64,000 nt of DNA from Paenibacillus helianthi (GCF_001909055.1 NZ_LVWI01000033.1:1-64000); one strand, 5' to 3'; numbered from the stretch's first letter, positions 25,775-35,167 are shown. Made by a program: numbers and translations. Notes: generated by a model not told the origin, from the letters alone.

Positions 25775-25819
25775 CAGGTTCTGAAACGGCTCAATCGCCT
25801 TTTCGTGAACCTGTTTTTT
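25775..25819 (+). terminator. Terminator after the hydrolase gene
   Basis: CAGGTTC (25775-25781) pairs with GAACCTG (25807-25813) around a partly paired loop, and a run of T (25814-25819) follows directly. Confidence 0.8.
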
Positions 25820-25839
25820 ATATGCGCGGAAGCTGAATC

Positions 25840-27549
25840 TTAATTGTGTTCATCATAAGGAATTCTGAGTAAAACTTGAGTTCCTTCTCCGAAGATACTG
25901 TTAATCGTAAGTCCATACTGTTCGCCGTACATTACAACTGCCCGGTCATTTACATTTTTAAGTCCGTATCCTTTAGATTGAGATTTAAGCAATAGAACAA
26001 GCCGCTCCTGCTCTACTCCAATTCCATTGTCAGTTATCAGAAAAACTATACTTTGACCATCTTTTTGGCCTGAGAGATGAATGATTCCACCACCGTCTTC
26101 CCGGTTTTCAATTCCATGAATGATCGCATTTTCGATTAAAGGCTGGAGCATTAAATTGGGCATACGGCAGGAAAGAATGGAGTCATCAATCTGATAATCT
26201 ATCTCGAAACTGTTGCTGTGCATAATCAACTGGATATTAATATAGGACTGAACATTAAGAATTTCGTCTGAAACCAATATCAGATTCTCGCCCTTATTGA
26301 GCGTAGTACGGTAAAAGGTAGATAATAGCTGTGCCATTTCACTAATATCCGTCGCATGTATTCGAAGCGCTCTCCAGTTTATTAATGACAGTGAATTGTA
26401 TAGAAAATGAGGATTGATTTGCGCCTGCAGAGCTTTCATTTCGTATTCCTTGCGTGCAATTTCTCCCACATACACAGTATCAATTAGCGTCTTGGTTCTT
26501 CCTAACATACTTCCAAACCCTCGGATCAGATCTCCAATTTCATCTTTAGAATCGCTAAAAACTTTAATCTCTAAATTCCCTTCTCCTATAAGTTTCATAT
26601 TTTTGTGCAGGCGGTGAATAGGCAGCATAATTTTCCGGGAAAAGAGTGTGCCAGCCATAACGACAGCAGCGATACAGGCGGCAATCATCAACAGGACAGT
26701 CAAAGCAATCCACCATGCGGAGTTGGTGATCAGGCTTGTCGGCTTATACAAATATACTTTCCAGCCTGTAATCGGGATCGAAGATTGCAAGATTGTGTAG
26801 TTCTTACCACTCCAATGAAACTCATCAGCTGTCTTATCGGAAATGGGGATAACTGAATTTTTACGGTCTGCTCCCGAGGAATAAATAGAATCTCCATTGG
26901 AGTTCATTATCATTATCTCCGCTCCATGAGATTCGAGGGGTTCAAACGTTTTAAACAGTGCATCATAGTCTACCAGTGCAAACAGAATATTATCTTTGGG
27001 ATTTTCCTGTTTTGTGCTGAGGAGACGCCGGACACTATATACACTTTTCCCGCTGGAAAACCAAAGAACATCAACCGACTTCATTACAGGCGGGTACCAT
27101 GAGGCTTCTTTGATTTCATCGATAGGTCTTACTGTGTTTCCATGTGGAGGCAGATTAGTTCCGGTATACAGGATAATTTGTTCTACCCCGGTGTTTAAGT
27201 AACGCGCTGTAAAGAAATTCTGATCGATTACGTTATTTAACTGGTCATACATTTCATACGCACTGGTATATGTGGTGTTGGCGGCATTCAAAATCTCCTG
27301 GTTGAAGCTCAGAAAGTTCATTACTTTATTGTAGACATCCATCTGGTTGTTTACAGACAGGACGCTTTGTTTTAACGTGGCATTCAGATCGGCTTTTGAC
27401 TGCTGCACTAAGAGCGATCTGGTTTCTGAGAAGCAAAAACTTCCGAGAACAATAACAGGAATCATGCTGACCAGTAAAAATGAAAGCTTTATTTTTGTTT
27501 GAAATCTAAAGTCTCCGATTTTCTGTTTAAGGGCCTTCCACGTTTGCAT
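25840..27549 (-). CDS. YesM-type sensor histidine kinase
   Basis: This 569-residue membrane kinase belongs to the YesM (HPK8, His_kinase family) group that controls carbohydrate uptake operons in Paenibacillus and Bacillus. It has a membrane segment at about 20-42, a large outside sensor region (about 43-285), a second segment (about 283-305), a HAMP linker (about 306-355), the phosphoacceptor motif QINPHFLYNSLSLINWRALR, and an ATP-binding end with NLMLQPLIENAIIHG and DNGIGV. It follows the YesN-type regulator gene by 21 bp on the same strand. The pair is divergent from the sugar ABC operon, its probable target. Confidence 0.95.
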   Translation of the reverse strand: MQTWKALKQKIGDFRFQTKIKLSFLLVSMIPVIVLGSFCFSETRSLLVQQSKADLNATLKQSVLSVNNQMDVYNKVMNFLSFNQEILNAANTTYTSAYEMYDQLNNVIDQNFFTARYLNTGVEQIILYTGTNLPPHGNTVRPIDEIKEASWYPPVMKSVDVLWFSSGKSVYSVRRLLSTKQENPKDNILFALVDYDALFKTFEPLESHGAEIMIMNSNGDSIYSSGADRKNSVIPISDKTADEFHWSGKNYTILQSSIPITGWKVYLYKPTSLITNSAWWIALTVLLMIAACIAAVVMAGTLFSRKIMLPIHRLHKNMKLIGEGNLEIKVFSDSKDEIGDLIRGFGSMLGRTKTLIDTVYVGEIARKEYEMKALQAQINPHFLYNSLSLINWRALRIHATDISEMAQLLSTFYRTTLNKGENLILVSDEILNVQSYINIQLIMHSNSFEIDYQIDDSILSCRMPNLMLQPLIENAIIHGIENREDGGGIIHLSGQKDGQSIVFLITDNGIGVEQERLVLLLKSQSKGYGLKNVNDRAVVMYGEQYGLTINSIFGEGTQVLLRIPYDEHN

Positions 27550-27570
27550 GCCGTTCCTCCCGGGCTGGGG

Positions 27571-29091
27571 TTATTTCTGATTGTACTGCCGGAATTTCTC
27601 AGGTGTTTGTCCAAAAAAATCCCTAAAATTCTGACAGAAATAAGAAACGTTTTGAAACCCCACTGTATAACAAATATCCGAAACCTTAAGATGTGTTTGC
27701 TGCAGCATGTCCTTCGCTATATTCATACGGACATTTTTAATATACTTGTTCAATCCGCATCCCGTATTTTTTTTGAAAATGGAGCTTAAATAATGGGGTG
27801 ATAAATGTATCTTTGCAGCAAGAAGATCCAAACTCAAATCCTCGCCATAATGATCCTCGATGTACTGCTTTACGGCGGCAATATCCCGGTTTAAAAATTC
27901 GGAACTGCTATCCTCCTGATCAAGAAGAGCAATCCCGGCAATTATAATCTCTTTTATTTCCTTTAATTCTTCGGACTTATATATTTTTTCGATTCCATAG
28001 CTCAATTCAATTTCAGATACAGGTGCAGAATAGGTCATAATCTCCTGATACAAAGAAGAGAACATATACTTGACATATAATTGTGAAAACTGAGCCTGAT
28101 TCGCATATTTTTGATACAAAAGATCTGTATTTGCTCTAAGACTGAAAATGTCCCTTTCCTTCAAATTATTTCTGATGTGATTTAAAAGATCGCCATCTGA
28201 TAACCCGGGAAGCATGTCATTAGAAAAGTAAAAATCTTTTTTCACTTCACATACAAAAAAATCCGGTGAGAAGAACCGGTATTCCATCAGTTGATCTAAT
28301 CGAATCAAAGCGGCGGAAAGGTCCTCCAGCACCGTGATTTCATCATTGATAGCGAGGTAGCAATGCACTTTGTAGTTATCTAGTATACTATCATGCAAAA
28401 ACGTGCCTAAATCATGGAAAGAACAGGGGGAACCTGCTGGCAGATGGGGAAATAACAGCAAGCTCTGACAGCCATTCAAATTCACATAATCAACAGGGTC
28501 CTTCAGTAAAGACAAGATAAACTCCTCAAACTCCGGGCCGGCATTTTCAAAAAAGTTCTTGTCAAATTCCAGCAAAAACATTCCATGATAATGATCCGGA
28601 AGCTCGAAGGATATCTCCTTCATCGAAGAAGGTATTCCCAGGCCGTTAACAAGATTAAAAAGCACATGCTTTTTGACATATTCAAGTTTAATTTGCGAAG
28701 CGATGTTTTCCTGTTTCTGATCTGTTAGCTGAGCAATTACTTTTTGCATGGTATGCTGGAAAGTTTCAACATTGATCGGCTTGAGAAGATATTCAGAAAC
28801 ACCAAGGGAGATGGCGGTTTTTGCATATTCAAATTCAGCGAACCCGCTGAAAAGAATAACTTTTAATTTGGGGTTAAGATTTAAAGCTTCTGTGGTAAGC
28901 TGCAAGCCATCCATCAAGGGCATCCGAACATCAGTAAAGAGGATATCAACAGGATTTTGCTCCAGATACTCGAGAGCCTTTCGACCGTTCTCCGCCGTCT
29001 CTATATGGAGGACAAACCCCAGTTCATCAATGAGAAATTCGATGCCTTCCCGTTCTTCCCTTTGGTCATCTGCTATTAGTATCGTTAACAT
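27571..29091 (-). CDS. YesN-type response regulator with AraC DNA-binding domain
   Basis: This 506-residue regulator has a receiver domain at the N terminus (Asp54 in FTDVRMPLMDG), a long middle region, and two AraC helix-turn-helix motifs at the end (LSLDLLAAKIHLSPHYLSSIF and VSDICYTVGFQNVSYFCQNF). The start is the ATG at 29091, 8 bases after AGAGGG; an upstream in-frame start lacks this support and would disturb the receiver fold. It is partner of the YesM-type kinase. Two near-identical 20-bp direct repeats next to the promoter of the divergent ABC operon are good candidates for its binding sites. Confidence 0.95.
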   Translation of the reverse strand: MLTILIADDQREEREGIEFLIDELGFVLHIETAENGRKALEYLEQNPVDILFTDVRMPLMDGLQLTTEALNLNPKLKVILFSGFAEFEYAKTAISLGVSEYLLKPINVETFQHTMQKVIAQLTDQKQENIASQIKLEYVKKHVLFNLVNGLGIPSSMKEISFELPDHYHGMFLLEFDKNFFENAGPEFEEFILSLLKDPVDYVNLNGCQSLLLFPHLPAGSPCSFHDLGTFLHDSILDNYKVHCYLAINDEITVLEDLSAALIRLDQLMEYRFFSPDFFVCEVKKDFYFSNDMLPGLSDGDLLNHIRNNLKERDIFSLRANTDLLYQKYANQAQFSQLYVKYMFSSLYQEIMTYSAPVSEIELSYGIEKIYKSEELKEIKEIIIAGIALLDQEDSSSEFLNRDIAAVKQYIEDHYGEDLSLDLLAAKIHLSPHYLSSIFKKNTGCGLNKYIKNVRMNIAKDMLQQTHLKVSDICYTVGFQNVSYFCQNFRDFFGQTPEKFRQYNQK

Positions 29092-29175
29092 CCCGGACGC
29101 CCTCTCCATACGCAGTAATCCATTTGTGTCCCTAATCATGTATAGTGTACCATGTTTTAATTGAGCTTTTCAGCA

Positions 29176-29191
29176 AGCAAAACGCTTTGCT
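29176..29191 (+). promoter_or_regulatory. cre-like palindrome upstream of the sugar ABC operon
   Basis: AGCAAAACGCTTTGCT is palindromic at 14 of 16 positions and has the AA-N-CG-N-TT core of CcpA (cre) and other LacI-family operators, though its outer bases depart from the cre consensus. Its place upstream of a carbohydrate operon makes catabolite control plausible but unproven. Confidence 0.4.
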
Positions 29192-29200
29192 TCAAGTATG

Positions 29201-29263
29201 TTATTTATTTGTGTAAAACGTAATTTATTTGTATTTACGCTCAAAAGTAAAGGGCTCTACAAT
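29201..29263 (+). promoter_or_regulatory. Sugar ABC operon promoter with activator direct repeats
   Basis: A -10 TACAAT (29258-29263) stands 17-18 bp after a poor -35 (TTTACG, 29234-29239). Just upstream and overlapping the -35 are two 20-bp direct repeats (29201-29220 and 29221-29240) that share ATTTATTTGT, spaced two helical turns apart. A weak -35 with adjoining direct repeats is the typical picture of an AraC-type activator site, here probably for the YesN-like regulator. Confidence 0.6.
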
Positions 29264-29286
29264 AAAGAAGCCAAATTAATTCTGGT

Positions 29287-29310
29287 TTCAAAGCAAGCCG
29301 GCGCTTTGAA
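29287..29310 (+). promoter_or_regulatory. Inverted repeat in the leader of the sugar ABC operon
   Basis: TTCAAAGC (29287-29294) and GCTTTGAA (29303-29310) form a perfect 8-bp inverted repeat with an 8-base spacer, about 20-40 bases inside the expected transcript. It could be a repressor operator or an mRNA hairpin; no T run follows, so it is not a simple terminator. Confidence 0.4.
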
Positions 29311-29362
29311 TCCGTTATCTCTAGCCTATTGACTCAACGTATTTATTTAAGGGGGTTCTTAT

Positions 29363-31081
29363 ATGTCATCCAAGCTCACAAAGTCTTGCACTATTTTATT
29401 GACAGCGCTTTTAGCCGTGTCAGTCGCAGGCTGCCAAAGTTCCAATAATTCCAATGACTCGGCTAAAAACCCTGCGGCAAATTCAAATGATCCCGCGTGG
29501 AAGAAAGCCCAGACGACTCCTTTTACCCCGTATCCTGAAACCGTTACCTACACCATAGGACAGGTGGCCTCCAACTTCTCTGCGCTTGCGGGAACGCCGT
29601 ATGAAAAGGATAATGCAACCGATAATGTGTGGACCAGATATATCAAAGAAAAACTCAACGTGCAAAACAAAGTTGCATTTGAAGCAAATGACGGCACGGA
29701 CTATAACCAAAAGGTTTCAATGGCCATTGTAGGCGGTACGATTCCTGATATCATGGTTGTCCCTGACCTCTCTACTCTGCAGCAGCTTTATGAAAACGAT
29801 CTTATTGCGGATATGACAGATGCTTATAATCAATGCGCCAGCGACCAAATTAAGGAGATTTACGACTCCTATAAGGGCCGTGTTCTGGATACCGCAAGGT
29901 TTGACGGAAAACTGATGGCGCTGCCGACTACGGAAATTTCACACGGCCCAGGGGTCCTCTGGCTGCGCAAAGACTGGATGGATAAACTGGGACTCGCAGA
30001 TCCCAAAACGATGGATGATGTGGAGAATATCATCACCCAGTTCGTTGAAAAAGACCCTGGCGGCAATGGAGCGGGAAACACGGTTGGTCTTGTGGTCGAC
30101 AATGAAAATACCGCTGGTGTTTCCGGCGGCCAGTATGAATTGAACAACATCTTTACGCTGTATGGCGCATTCCCGAAACAATGGATGGATGATGGGAGCG
30201 GCAAGGCAGTGTATGGTTCCGTGCAGCCCCAAATGAAGCCGGCCCTTACAAAGCTGGCGGATATGTACAAAAAAGGCTTGATCGACCGGCAGTTTGCCGT
30301 ACGCACATCCGACGACCGGAAGGCGCTGCTTACCGGCGGAAAAAGCGGATCGTTCATGGACAATTGGTGGGGAAGCTGGACGGTAGCGGATTCGATTAAG
30401 CTGAATCCAAATGCCAAGTGGGCTTCTTATGTGGCTCCGCAGTCGGAGGATGGTTCAGTTACGATGTTCACCGGCAACCCTTCAAGCAGTTACCTTGTGG
30501 TCCGGAAAGGGTTCGAGCATCCGGAAGCCGCTATAAAAATCGCCAGCCTTCAGTTTGATTATCAGCGTTATCAGGAAAAAGATGCAGCGGTCCTGAAGAA
30601 ATTTGAGGACTATGCCAGCTATAACGTAGGGGGATCTCCGATTGCTATAAATATCGATTACTATGATGCATTTTACCGTAATGTCGGGATTATGGAAGAA
30701 GCGCTGAAAACTGGGGATAGCAGCAAACTGCTCACCAGCAACGATATAAACGCCTACCGCTCATACAAGAAGTATCTGGATAACATAAAAAATGGGGAGA
30801 AACTGGATTCGAATGGATGGGCCGGATATACCTCGAGCATCACGACGGCCAACCTGGTCAAGAATTCAAAGATCAAGGAAGTAAACCCTGTATTTTTCGG
30901 AACAACACCTTCCATGGCACTGAAGTGGCCCACACTGACGAAGATGGAGCTGGAAATGTTTTTGAAGATCATTACCGGTGAGCAATCTCCTGACGCTTTT
31001 GATAGCTTTGTCAGCAGTTGGAAAAAAACAGGCGGCGATACGATTACGAACGAAGTCAATAAAGAAATCACCTCCAAATGA
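29363..31081 (+). CDS. Sugar ABC transporter solute-binding lipoprotein
   Basis: This 572-residue protein is the extracellular binding component of a type I carbohydrate importer of the LipO/YtcQ kind. A lipoprotein signal ends in SVAGC with Cys24 as lipid anchor, followed by a Ser/Asn-rich tether. The remainder fits extracellular solute-binding family 1 (WTRYIKEKLNV, PDIMVVPDLS, LWLRKDWMDKLGL, GNPSSSYLVVRKG). The ATG follows AAGGGGG at 7 bases. Two permease genes follow at once, and no ATPase gene is present, so a shared MsmX/MsmK-type ATPase encoded elsewhere is expected. The ligand is probably an oligosaccharide. Confidence 0.94.
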   Translation: MSSKLTKSCTILLTALLAVSVAGCQSSNNSNDSAKNPAANSNDPAWKKAQTTPFTPYPETVTYTIGQVASNFSALAGTPYEKDNATDNVWTRYIKEKLNVQNKVAFEANDGTDYNQKVSMAIVGGTIPDIMVVPDLSTLQQLYENDLIADMTDAYNQCASDQIKEIYDSYKGRVLDTARFDGKLMALPTTEISHGPGVLWLRKDWMDKLGLADPKTMDDVENIITQFVEKDPGGNGAGNTVGLVVDNENTAGVSGGQYELNNIFTLYGAFPKQWMDDGSGKAVYGSVQPQMKPALTKLADMYKKGLIDRQFAVRTSDDRKALLTGGKSGSFMDNWWGSWTVADSIKLNPNAKWASYVAPQSEDGSVTMFTGNPSSSYLVVRKGFEHPEAAIKIASLQFDYQRYQEKDAAVLKKFEDYASYNVGGSPIAINIDYYDAFYRNVGIMEEALKTGDSSKLLTSNDINAYRSYKKYLDNIKNGEKLDSNGWAGYTSSITTANLVKNSKIKEVNPVFFGTTPSMALKWPTLTKMELEMFLKIITGEQSPDAFDSFVSSWKKTGGDTITNEVNKEITSK

Positions 31082-31100
31082 TAGAAAGAGATGATTCTAA

Positions 31101-31991
31101 ATGAACAATAAAAAAGATCAGGCGGCGTTCCACCTTATGCTCGCACCAAGTATAGTATTTTTGATTATCTTCTCGTTTATTCCAATGTTCGGTATCGTGA
31201 TGGCTTTTCAAAATTACATCCCCGCTAAAGGGATGAGTGGATCAGCTTGGGTAGGACTTGATAATTTCAAATTTATGTTTCAAATTCCCGACAGTAAGCA
31301 AATATTAATCAATACTATAGTCATTGCCTTATGGAAAATTTTAATAGGTACTTTGGTTTCCATTGTGTTCGCCTTACTGTTAAACGAAATTCGCGTACGA
31401 TTTGTCAAAAAGTTCATGCAGACCGTTGTTTATCTGCCGAATTTTTTGTCCTGGGCCGTACTGGCTACTGTCGTTATGAATATTTTTTCATACGAAGGTC
31501 CGGTTAACGCATTTTTGGGATGGTTTGGCATTGATCCGGTTTTGTTTATGGCCAGCAACCACTGGTTCAGACCTATGCTGGTATTAACAGATGTCTGGAA
31601 AGGGTTTGGATATGGCTCTATCATCTATCTGGCCTCCCTGACGGCCATTGATCCGGGACTTTATGAAGCGTCATCCATTGACGGCGCCAACCGGTTTAAA
31701 CAGCTGTGGTATGTGACGCTGCCCGGCCTGATGCCAACCATCCTGCTGGTTACCACTTTAAATCTGCCCAACGTGCTCAATGCCGGGTTTGACCAGATTT
31801 TCAATCTATATAATCCGTTGGTGTATGCAACGTCCGATATTATTGACACCTATGTATACCGGGTGGGTCTGGTACAGAGACAATACAGCCTGGGAACAGC
31901 GATAGGGCTACTGCGGTCGGTTGTCGGAATTGTTCTCATCCTATCCGCCAATAAACTGGCACAGAAGCTTACCGATTACAGAATCTTCTGA
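31101..31991 (+). CDS. Sugar ABC transporter permease, LplB type
   Basis: This 296-residue inner membrane protein is one of two channel subunits of the importer. It has six predicted membrane segments, and the cytoplasmic EAA-type loop EASSIDGANRFKQLWYVTLPGLMP (about 191-214), where the shared ATPase docks. The start motif FHLMLAPSIVFLIIFSFIPMFGIVMAFQNY is typical of LplB-type permeases. It lies 19 bp after the binding-protein gene and 8 bp before the second permease gene, in one operon. Confidence 0.95.
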   Translation: MNNKKDQAAFHLMLAPSIVFLIIFSFIPMFGIVMAFQNYIPAKGMSGSAWVGLDNFKFMFQIPDSKQILINTIVIALWKILIGTLVSIVFALLLNEIRVRFVKKFMQTVVYLPNFLSWAVLATVVMNIFSYEGPVNAFLGWFGIDPVLFMASNHWFRPMLVLTDVWKGFGYGSIIYLASLTAIDPGLYEASSIDGANRFKQLWYVTLPGLMPTILLVTTLNLPNVLNAGFDQIFNLYNPLVYATSDIIDTYVYRVGLVQRQYSLGTAIGLLRSVVGIVLILSANKLAQKLTDYRIF

Positions 31992-32008
31992 ACAAGGAGG
32001 TGTTATTC

Positions 32009-32887
32009 ATTATCACTCATTCCATCAAAAGCCGAATTGCGGATACTATAATCTGGATATTTGTATTAGCATTCACTTTATCCTGCCTTATACCCTTAAT
32101 TAATCTGGTTGCCATTTCCTTCAGTGACAACGCGGCGGCTTCCGCAAATATGGTAAGTATTTTCCCGGTTAATTTTACGTTAAGCTCCTATGAGAAGTTG
32201 TTGTCGGACTCCCAGTTCTGGCGCTCCTTTATGATCTCGGTGGAACGGGTTGTCCTTGGTCTGATAGTCAATATGATGCTGATGATTCTTGCTGCTTATC
32301 CGTTATCCAAAAGCTCAAAGCAATTCCGGGCACAGAAGGTGTATATGAATATTGTGATTTTCGCCATGCTGTTTTCCGGTGGTCTCATTCCAACCTTTAT
32401 GGTTGTCAAACAGCTTCATCTTCTGGATTCCATCTGGGCTTTGATTCTGCCGGGAGCTGTGCCGATCGCCAATGTCATTTTGCTGATGAATGCGTTCCGC
32501 GCCGTACCGAAATCTCTGGAAGAGGCCGCAACCATTGACGGGGCTTCGCAGTGGAGAATTCTCTCAACAATATATGTGCCTGTGGTGCTGCCTACAATTG
32601 CCACTGTAACGCTGTTTACGATTGTCGGACATTGGAATGACTACTTCAGTGCTTTGGTGTATATCAACAAAACATCAAATTACCCTTTGCAGACTTATAT
32701 CCAGCAGCTAAGCGTAGACGTTCAGAATATAACTGATCCACAAAAGCTCATAGAGTACTCCAAGATTTCGAACCGGACGCTGAATGCTGCCAAAATCGTG
32801 ATCTCCACCTTGCCACTGCTCCTGATTTATCCTTTTATGCAAAAATACTTTGTTACAGGAATCGTGGTGGGTTCTGTTAAAGAGTAA
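32009..32887 (+). CDS. Sugar ABC transporter permease, YtcP/LplC type
   Basis: This second channel subunit (about 292 residues) has six membrane segments and the loop EAATIDGASQWRILSTIYVPVVLPT (about 170-195) that docks the ATPase. A strong ribosome site AAGGAGG (31994-32000) sits 8 bases before an in-frame ATT (32009), which is the best-placed start and matches where homologues begin (before THSIKSRIADT). The only conventional start in the frame, GTG at 32000, overlaps the ribosome site itself and has none of its own. I therefore place the start at ATT, a rare initiation codon; GTG at 32000 remains possible. Confidence 0.9.
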   Translation: MITHSIKSRIADTIIWIFVLAFTLSCLIPLINLVAISFSDNAAASANMVSIFPVNFTLSSYEKLLSDSQFWRSFMISVERVVLGLIVNMMLMILAAYPLSKSSKQFRAQKVYMNIVIFAMLFSGGLIPTFMVVKQLHLLDSIWALILPGAVPIANVILLMNAFRAVPKSLEEAATIDGASQWRILSTIYVPVVLPTIATVTLFTIVGHWNDYFSALVYINKTSNYPLQTYIQQLSVDVQNITDPQKLIEYSKISNRTLNAAKIVISTLPLLLIYPFMQKYFVTGIVVGSVKE

Positions 32888-32920
32888 TGTATAAATTTTT
32901 ACTGCGGGAGGTAAGCAACA

Positions 32921-35167
32921 GTGAAATTATCAACAAATCATGCCGGGCAAACATCCGATATTCTGGATGAAATGAACATATTCGTTTCTCGTGAAGAGAA
33001 TCGCGGAATTTCCTTTACTAATAAAGAGGCCGCTTATTATTATACTCAATCCCATCTCAATAACCATGTTGAGCATGCTTATTTTGAGGGATTGAACATC
33101 TCAAAAAGCAGAATTTTTGGCGGCTACACTTTAATTGCAGATCAACGGAAACTGGATAATCAAGAAGCTGAAGTCTGTGTGTCCCCCTATAAAATGGTAC
33201 GTAGACATGGAAGTCTGATCGAAGAACTATGGATGTTTGACTACAAAAATGTGCTGGAGATCCGTCTCTCCGGTGCTCAAAAAACCATTGGGATTGAATT
33301 GTTGGGAGAACAGCTGAACCCGCTGAGCCCACGGGAAGGCATCGCTTTTTTCAATTCAATAGAAGGCGGATGGGTTATTGCTGTAGGCGCAGCAAGCAGC
33401 CAGCCGGTGGAAGTTAAGAACCATATCGTTTATTCCGGCGCCAGCGCCGGAGGCTTTTATATAGCCGTGGGCAAAACGGCTGCCGAAGCGGCAGATATGA
33501 TTCATGATACGAGACGGGATGTCATCCCTATGAAGCTCGAACGAATACAGCGTATGGAGGATTTTTTGCAGAAGAATGTGTATATCGCCAGCACCAGTGA
33601 CTCGCTCGCCTTGTCTTTGAATTGGTTAAATCTAACGATGGACCAACTGGTGACCAGACAGCAAGGCGACGGGATCTATGCCGGCCTCCCCTGGTTTAAT
33701 GAATATTGGGGAAGAGACCAATTTATTGCGCTTCCGGGAGCCGTATTGGTAACCGGGCAATTTGAAACTGCTAAGAATATACTGCTATCCTTTGCGAAAT
33801 TTCAGAACACCGATGCAACTTCCAAATACTTCGGCAGGGTGCCCAATATTCTCGCTCTAAAAAACGTAGACTACCATACAACCGACGGGACACCGCGGTT
33901 TATTATCCAATTGCAGGATTACGTTAAATATTCGGGTGACTCGGCAATCATCACAGAGCTTTATCCGGCAGTACAAAACAGTATAGAAGGCTCCATTAAG
34001 CATTGGGTGGACGATAAAGGCTACCTTATGCACGATGATAACGAAACCTGGATGGATGCCCGGGATGCGAATCTGAAGTCCTACTCTCCTAGAGACACCC
34101 GGGCCAATGACATTCAAGCGCTTTGGTACGACCAGCTGCAAGCTGGGATATACTTTGCCGAGTACATGGACGACAGCGGCAGCGCGAAGAAATGGAGCAA
34201 TATCGCGGGCAAACTCAAAAGAAATTTTGCAGAGGATTTTAGGGATCAGGCACATCCCTATCTCGCTGACCGGCTGAACTCGGAGGATGAGCCGGAGTTC
34301 TCACTGCGGCCCAACCAATTGTTTGCCTTGGACATGATTGAAGATGATTCTTTCAAATGTGAAGTGATTCGTACAGCATGGGAGGAACTTGTGTATCCAT
34401 GGGGAGTTGCTTCATTGAATCAAAAACATCCGTTTTTCCATCCATTTCACTTAACCAGCCTGTACCATAAAGATGAAGCTTACCACAATGGTACGGTTTG
34501 GCTCTGGTTAAACGGTATAGCCATGCAGCGTATGATCGAGGCCGGGCAGAAAGAAACTGCTTATCAACTTTTCAAGAATATGAACTGGCAAGCGCTGAAC
34601 CTGGGAGTAGTCGGGGGACTGAGCGAGAATATGGATGCTTATCCGCAGGAAGGCCAGAGCTCAGCCAAACTTACGGGAGCCTACCTGCAAGCCTGGTCCA
34701 ATGCCGAGCAGCTGCGTGTGTGGTATCAGTATTTTCTGGGGTTCCGGCCGGATATGATTAATCAGAGGCTTACGCTTGCGCCCCGGATTCCCGGGGAGAT
34801 CGGGGATTTACAATCCCGCGTTAAGATTGGAAGCGGGACCATTAACATGAGCTATACAGCTACAGGTGCAACAGAACAAACGTATCTTTACGGATTTACA
34901 GGAATCGGGCTCACGGTAGTTATTGATATATCTCCTTTTAAGCTCCTGCAAATTGAAGTGGCAAATGATTGCGAACTGAAAATGACCCGGACAGAGCTCG
35001 ATTTGAAGGTTATCCTTACCGATAAAACCGGCACAACTATCAATGAGATTACAGCGTCCCCATTACCACTGCGTGTAGAACAGCAATTGAATGTGAATCA
35101 AGTGTTTAAGAATGTTAAGTTTGCAGAGCCAGTGGATCTGAAGAATCACCCTGTTATGAAGCGCTAA
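32921..35167 (+). CDS. Cytoplasmic glycogen-debranching-type glycosidase (amylo-alpha-1,6-glucosidase-like)
   Basis: This 748-residue enzyme resembles the (alpha/alpha)6-barrel glucosidase domain of debranching enzymes (GDE_C). Matches are PWFNEYWGRDQF (257-268), NETWMDA (374-380) and SPRDTRANDIQALWY (389-403); the corresponding debranching motif usually reads VE rather than ND before the Ile. The N-terminal 200 residues look like a beta-sandwich accessory domain. There is no signal peptide, so it acts on imported sugars. GTG start after GGGAGG at 9 bases. It is the last gene of the ABC operon, which suggests that the transporter brings in a branched or alpha-1,6-linked oligosaccharide. The specificity is inferred. 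Confidence 0.8.
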   Translation: MKLSTNHAGQTSDILDEMNIFVSREENRGISFTNKEAAYYYTQSHLNNHVEHAYFEGLNISKSRIFGGYTLIADQRKLDNQEAEVCVSPYKMVRRHGSLIEELWMFDYKNVLEIRLSGAQKTIGIELLGEQLNPLSPREGIAFFNSIEGGWVIAVGAASSQPVEVKNHIVYSGASAGGFYIAVGKTAAEAADMIHDTRRDVIPMKLERIQRMEDFLQKNVYIASTSDSLALSLNWLNLTMDQLVTRQQGDGIYAGLPWFNEYWGRDQFIALPGAVLVTGQFETAKNILLSFAKFQNTDATSKYFGRVPNILALKNVDYHTTDGTPRFIIQLQDYVKYSGDSAIITELYPAVQNSIEGSIKHWVDDKGYLMHDDNETWMDARDANLKSYSPRDTRANDIQALWYDQLQAGIYFAEYMDDSGSAKKWSNIAGKLKRNFAEDFRDQAHPYLADRLNSEDEPEFSLRPNQLFALDMIEDDSFKCEVIRTAWEELVYPWGVASLNQKHPFFHPFHLTSLYHKDEAYHNGTVWLWLNGIAMQRMIEAGQKETAYQLFKNMNWQALNLGVVGGLSENMDAYPQEGQSSAKLTGAYLQAWSNAEQLRVWYQYFLGFRPDMINQRLTLAPRIPGEIGDLQSRVKIGSGTINMSYTATGATEQTYLYGFTGIGLTVVIDISPFKLLQIEVANDCELKMTRTELDLKVILTDKTGTTINEITASPLPLRVEQQLNVNQVFKNVKFAEPVDLKNHPVMKR

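Noticed and set aside
29176..29191. Confident cre site
   Set aside because: The core fits, but the first two and last two consensus bases do not, so it is reported only as cre-like.
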